Of a DNA stretch of 14,725 bases, positions 13,291-14,725 are shown piece after piece. This DNA is from Legionellaceae bacterium (lineage in GTDB: Bacteria > Pseudomonadota > Gammaproteobacteria > Legionellales > Legionellaceae), in assembly GCA_947505025.1 (NCBI GenBank), contig CANNIJ010000034.1:1-14725 (forward strand). The letters run 5' to 3'. The translations under genes were made by a program, and so were the position numbers. Positions within the stretch are counted from its first letter, which is position 1; every line of letters begins with the position of its first letter. The notes under the pieces were generated by a model. It made no database searches. It saw nothing but the letters and a program-made list of their open reading frames with translations, and had not been told where the DNA came from.

Positions 13291-13626
13291 ATGACATTTG
13301 TTGTTACGGAAAGTTGTATCAAATGCAAATACACAGATTGTGTAGAAGTATGCCCTGTAGATTGTTTTTATGAAGGTCCAAATTTTCTGGTGATTAATCC
13401 AGATGAATGTATTGATTGTGCATTGTGTGAACCAGAATGCCCGGTTAATGCGATTATCTCTGAGGATGAACTCACTGAAAATCAGCTGCCGTTTTTAGAA
13501 ATCAATACTCTTCTGTCTGCGCAATGGCCAAATATTACCGTAAAAAAAGACGGCCCTCCGGATGCTAAAGAATGGGAGGATGTACCGTCTAAAATGCATC
13601 TTTTAGAGAAAGATTGGACAAAATAA
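13291..13626 (+). CDS. fdxA: 7Fe ferredoxin FdxA ([3Fe-4S][4Fe-4S])
   Basis: Small soluble electron carrier of 111 residues, the usual length. The cysteine pattern is that of the Azotobacter FdI type: C9, C17 and C50 for the 3Fe cluster, C21, C40, C43 and C46 for the 4Fe cluster, and two extra cysteines C12 and C25. The C-terminal extension (ITVKKDGPPDAKEW) is typical for FdxA. AAGGGA at about 13278-13283 serves ATG 13291. The end overlaps the probable start of the helicase gene by 13 nt. Partner enzymes cannot be inferred. Confidence 0.92.
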   Translation: MTFVVTESCIKCKYTDCVEVCPVDCFYEGPNFLVINPDECIDCALCEPECPVNAIISEDELTENQLPFLEINTLLSAQWPNITVKKDGPPDAKEWEDVPSKMHLLEKDWTK

Positions 13627-14725
13627 CCGCGTCGGCGGTGGCTCAGGTTTTAGGACCACATGGAAGATTATCCACCGCAATGCCGGGTTTTGTTGTGCGT
13701 CCAGAGCAAGTTACTCTGGCTTGTGCTATTGAGCGCACAATTCAACAACAAACTACTTTGGTCGCTGAGGCCGGCACTGGCACCGGTAAAACATTTGCCT
13801 ATTTAATTCCATGCTTGCTCAGTGGTAAACCTGCATTAATTTCAACGGCGACAAAAACTTTACAGGATCAACTGTTTCAAAAAGATCTGCCGGCATTAAT
13901 TAATGCTTTAGGATTATCAGTTAGAGTTCAAAATCTCAAAGGTCGATCGAATTATATTTGCCGATATCGCACCGCTTTGCATGCAGAAACCGGACATTTT
14001 TCCGATCCTGAGTGCACCAAAGATATTTTACATGTGCGAGAGAAACTGCCTCAGTTAACTCTTGGCCTGCGATCAGAATTGCCTTTACTGAGCGAAGATG
14101 CTCAGGCGTGGAATTATGTTACTTCTACAGCCGATAATTGTTTAGGGCATGAGTGCTCAGAATATGCCGAATGTTTTTTAATGAAGGCACGTAAGCGTGC
14201 TTTAGAAGCAGACATAGTTGTAATTAATCATCATTTGTTTTTTGCGGATTCTCGCTTAAAAGCCGATGGATTTGCAGAATTATTGCCGGGTGTTTCTATG
14301 GTTGTATTTGATGAAGCACATCAATTAGCCGAAATTGCCACACATTTTCACGGTGAGCGTGTAAGTACTCGTCAATTGCGTGATCTTATGGAAGATATTT
14401 TACGTGAATGGCCGGTACTTGATCTGGCTAATCAGCCGTTAAAACAATATAGATTAATGTTGGATACATGCATTGATGAACTGTTAATTGCATTAGAAAA
14501 CAGTGGTGAGCGCATAGAATGGATTGCGATCAGCCATCAGTCTAGTTTTAAACAGGCCTGGGAAAATTTGCTAGCTTGGCATAATCAGGTGCTGGAGTGT
14601 TTTGCTAGTATAAGTTTGGATGATCAGCCGGGTGCTGTGCGTTGTAAAATGCGCCTGGAGACTTTTCTGGCGGTGTTAAAAAAATTTATTGGCGCTCAAT
14701 CTACCTATATACGATGGATTGAGCG
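13614..14725 (+). CDS. yoaA: DinG/YoaA-family ATP-dependent DNA helicase (partial, N-terminal 370 residues)
   Basis: Superfamily 2 iron-sulfur helicase of the XPD/DinG group, acting on damaged or structured DNA; it runs off the window. Counting from TTG 13614, Walker A is AEAGTGTGKT (51-60), ISTATKTLQDQL is motif Ia (76-87), the four Fe-S cysteines are C116, C176, C181 and C187, NHHLFF follows near 205, and the Walker B DEAH box is VFDEAH (231-236). GRLSTAMPGFVVRPEQ matches the N-terminus of YoaA, which shows that translation begins before ATG 13680. TTG 13614, behind GAGAAAGA and overlapping fdxA, is my choice; GTG 13638 is the alternative. YoaA is preferred over DinG because of the short N-terminus, with moderate certainty. 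Confidence 0.85.
   Translation, partial: MDKITASAVAQVLGPHGRLSTAMPGFVVRPEQVTLACAIERTIQQQTTLVAEAGTGTGKTFAYLIPCLLSGKPALISTATKTLQDQLFQKDLPALINALGLSVRVQNLKGRSNYICRYRTALHAETGHFSDPECTKDILHVREKLPQLTLGLRSELPLLSEDAQAWNYVTSTADNCLGHECSEYAECFLMKARKRALEADIVVINHHLFFADSRLKADGFAELLPGVSMVVFDEAHQLAEIATHFHGERVSTRQLRDLMEDILREWPVLDLANQPLKQYRLMLDTCIDELLIALENSGERIEWIAISHQSSFKQAWENLLAWHNQVLECFASISLDDQPGAVRCKMRLETFLAVLKKFIGAQSTYIRWIE

Noticed and set aside
1..14725. CRISPR array, tRNA or rRNA genes, intact transposase or integrase
   Set aside because: None seen on reading both strands; repeats found are single pairs, not arrays.

Overview
This window most likely comes from Legionella or a close relative in Legionellales (Gammaproteobacteria). 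The diagnostic content is a LetA/GacA/UvrY-type response regulator followed on the same strand by an EnhA-EnhB-EnhC cluster: a secreted L,D-transpeptidase-like protein, a small secreted protein, and a very large Sel1-repeat protein. That neighbourhood and those protein features are known from Legionella pneumophila. The DNA is AT-rich, and genes are tightly packed except in two decayed or mobile stretches.

Layout. (1) 1-1445: the end of an unidentified gene and a glycosyltransferase, probably the edge of a surface-polysaccharide cluster. A truncated 25-codon gene start follows at 1459. (2) 1537-2400: about 900 bp with no intact gene. It holds an imperfect 42-bp inverted repeat (1602-1643 / 1799-1840), a 59-codon reverse ORF, a hairpin, and a decayed gene (2017-2395) with two nonsense codons and one frameshift. 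(3) 2421-3216: letA, with a TTG start, a good sigma-70 promoter and a perfect palindrome over its -35. (4) 3410-9025: enhA, enhB, enhC, a methyltransferase and a hypoxanthine/guanine phosphoribosyltransferase. Gaps are at most 36 nt, so this is probably one transcription unit, ending at an intrinsic terminator (9001-9025). (5) 9014-9712, reverse: a second YkuD-fold protein, of the YafK/DpaA type. (6) 9870-10623: a two-pass membrane protein of unknown function with a strong promoter and a 13-bp perfect hairpin downstream. (7) 10620-12641: an AbiEi/AbiEii (type IV toxin-antitoxin) cassette plus about 360 bp of relic DNA, bracketed by a 37-bp direct repeat (36/37 identical). It looks like a small inserted island. 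(8) 12653-14725: a 6-pyruvoyl-tetrahydropterin synthase/QueD-family gene, a 7Fe ferredoxin (fdxA), and the N-terminal part of a YoaA/DinG-family iron-sulfur helicase that runs off the window.

How it fits together. LetA in Legionella sits above the RsmY/Z-CsrA switch for transmission and virulence. The Enh proteins act in the periplasm on or near peptidoglycan and affect entry and intracellular survival, and the YafK-like protein is also expected to act on peptidoglycan. The two disrupted stretches are probably genome-plasticity points: a broken polysaccharide cluster upstream of letA, and a defence/toxin-antitoxin island between the membrane protein and queD. Homology statements come from motif recognition by eye; no search was run.
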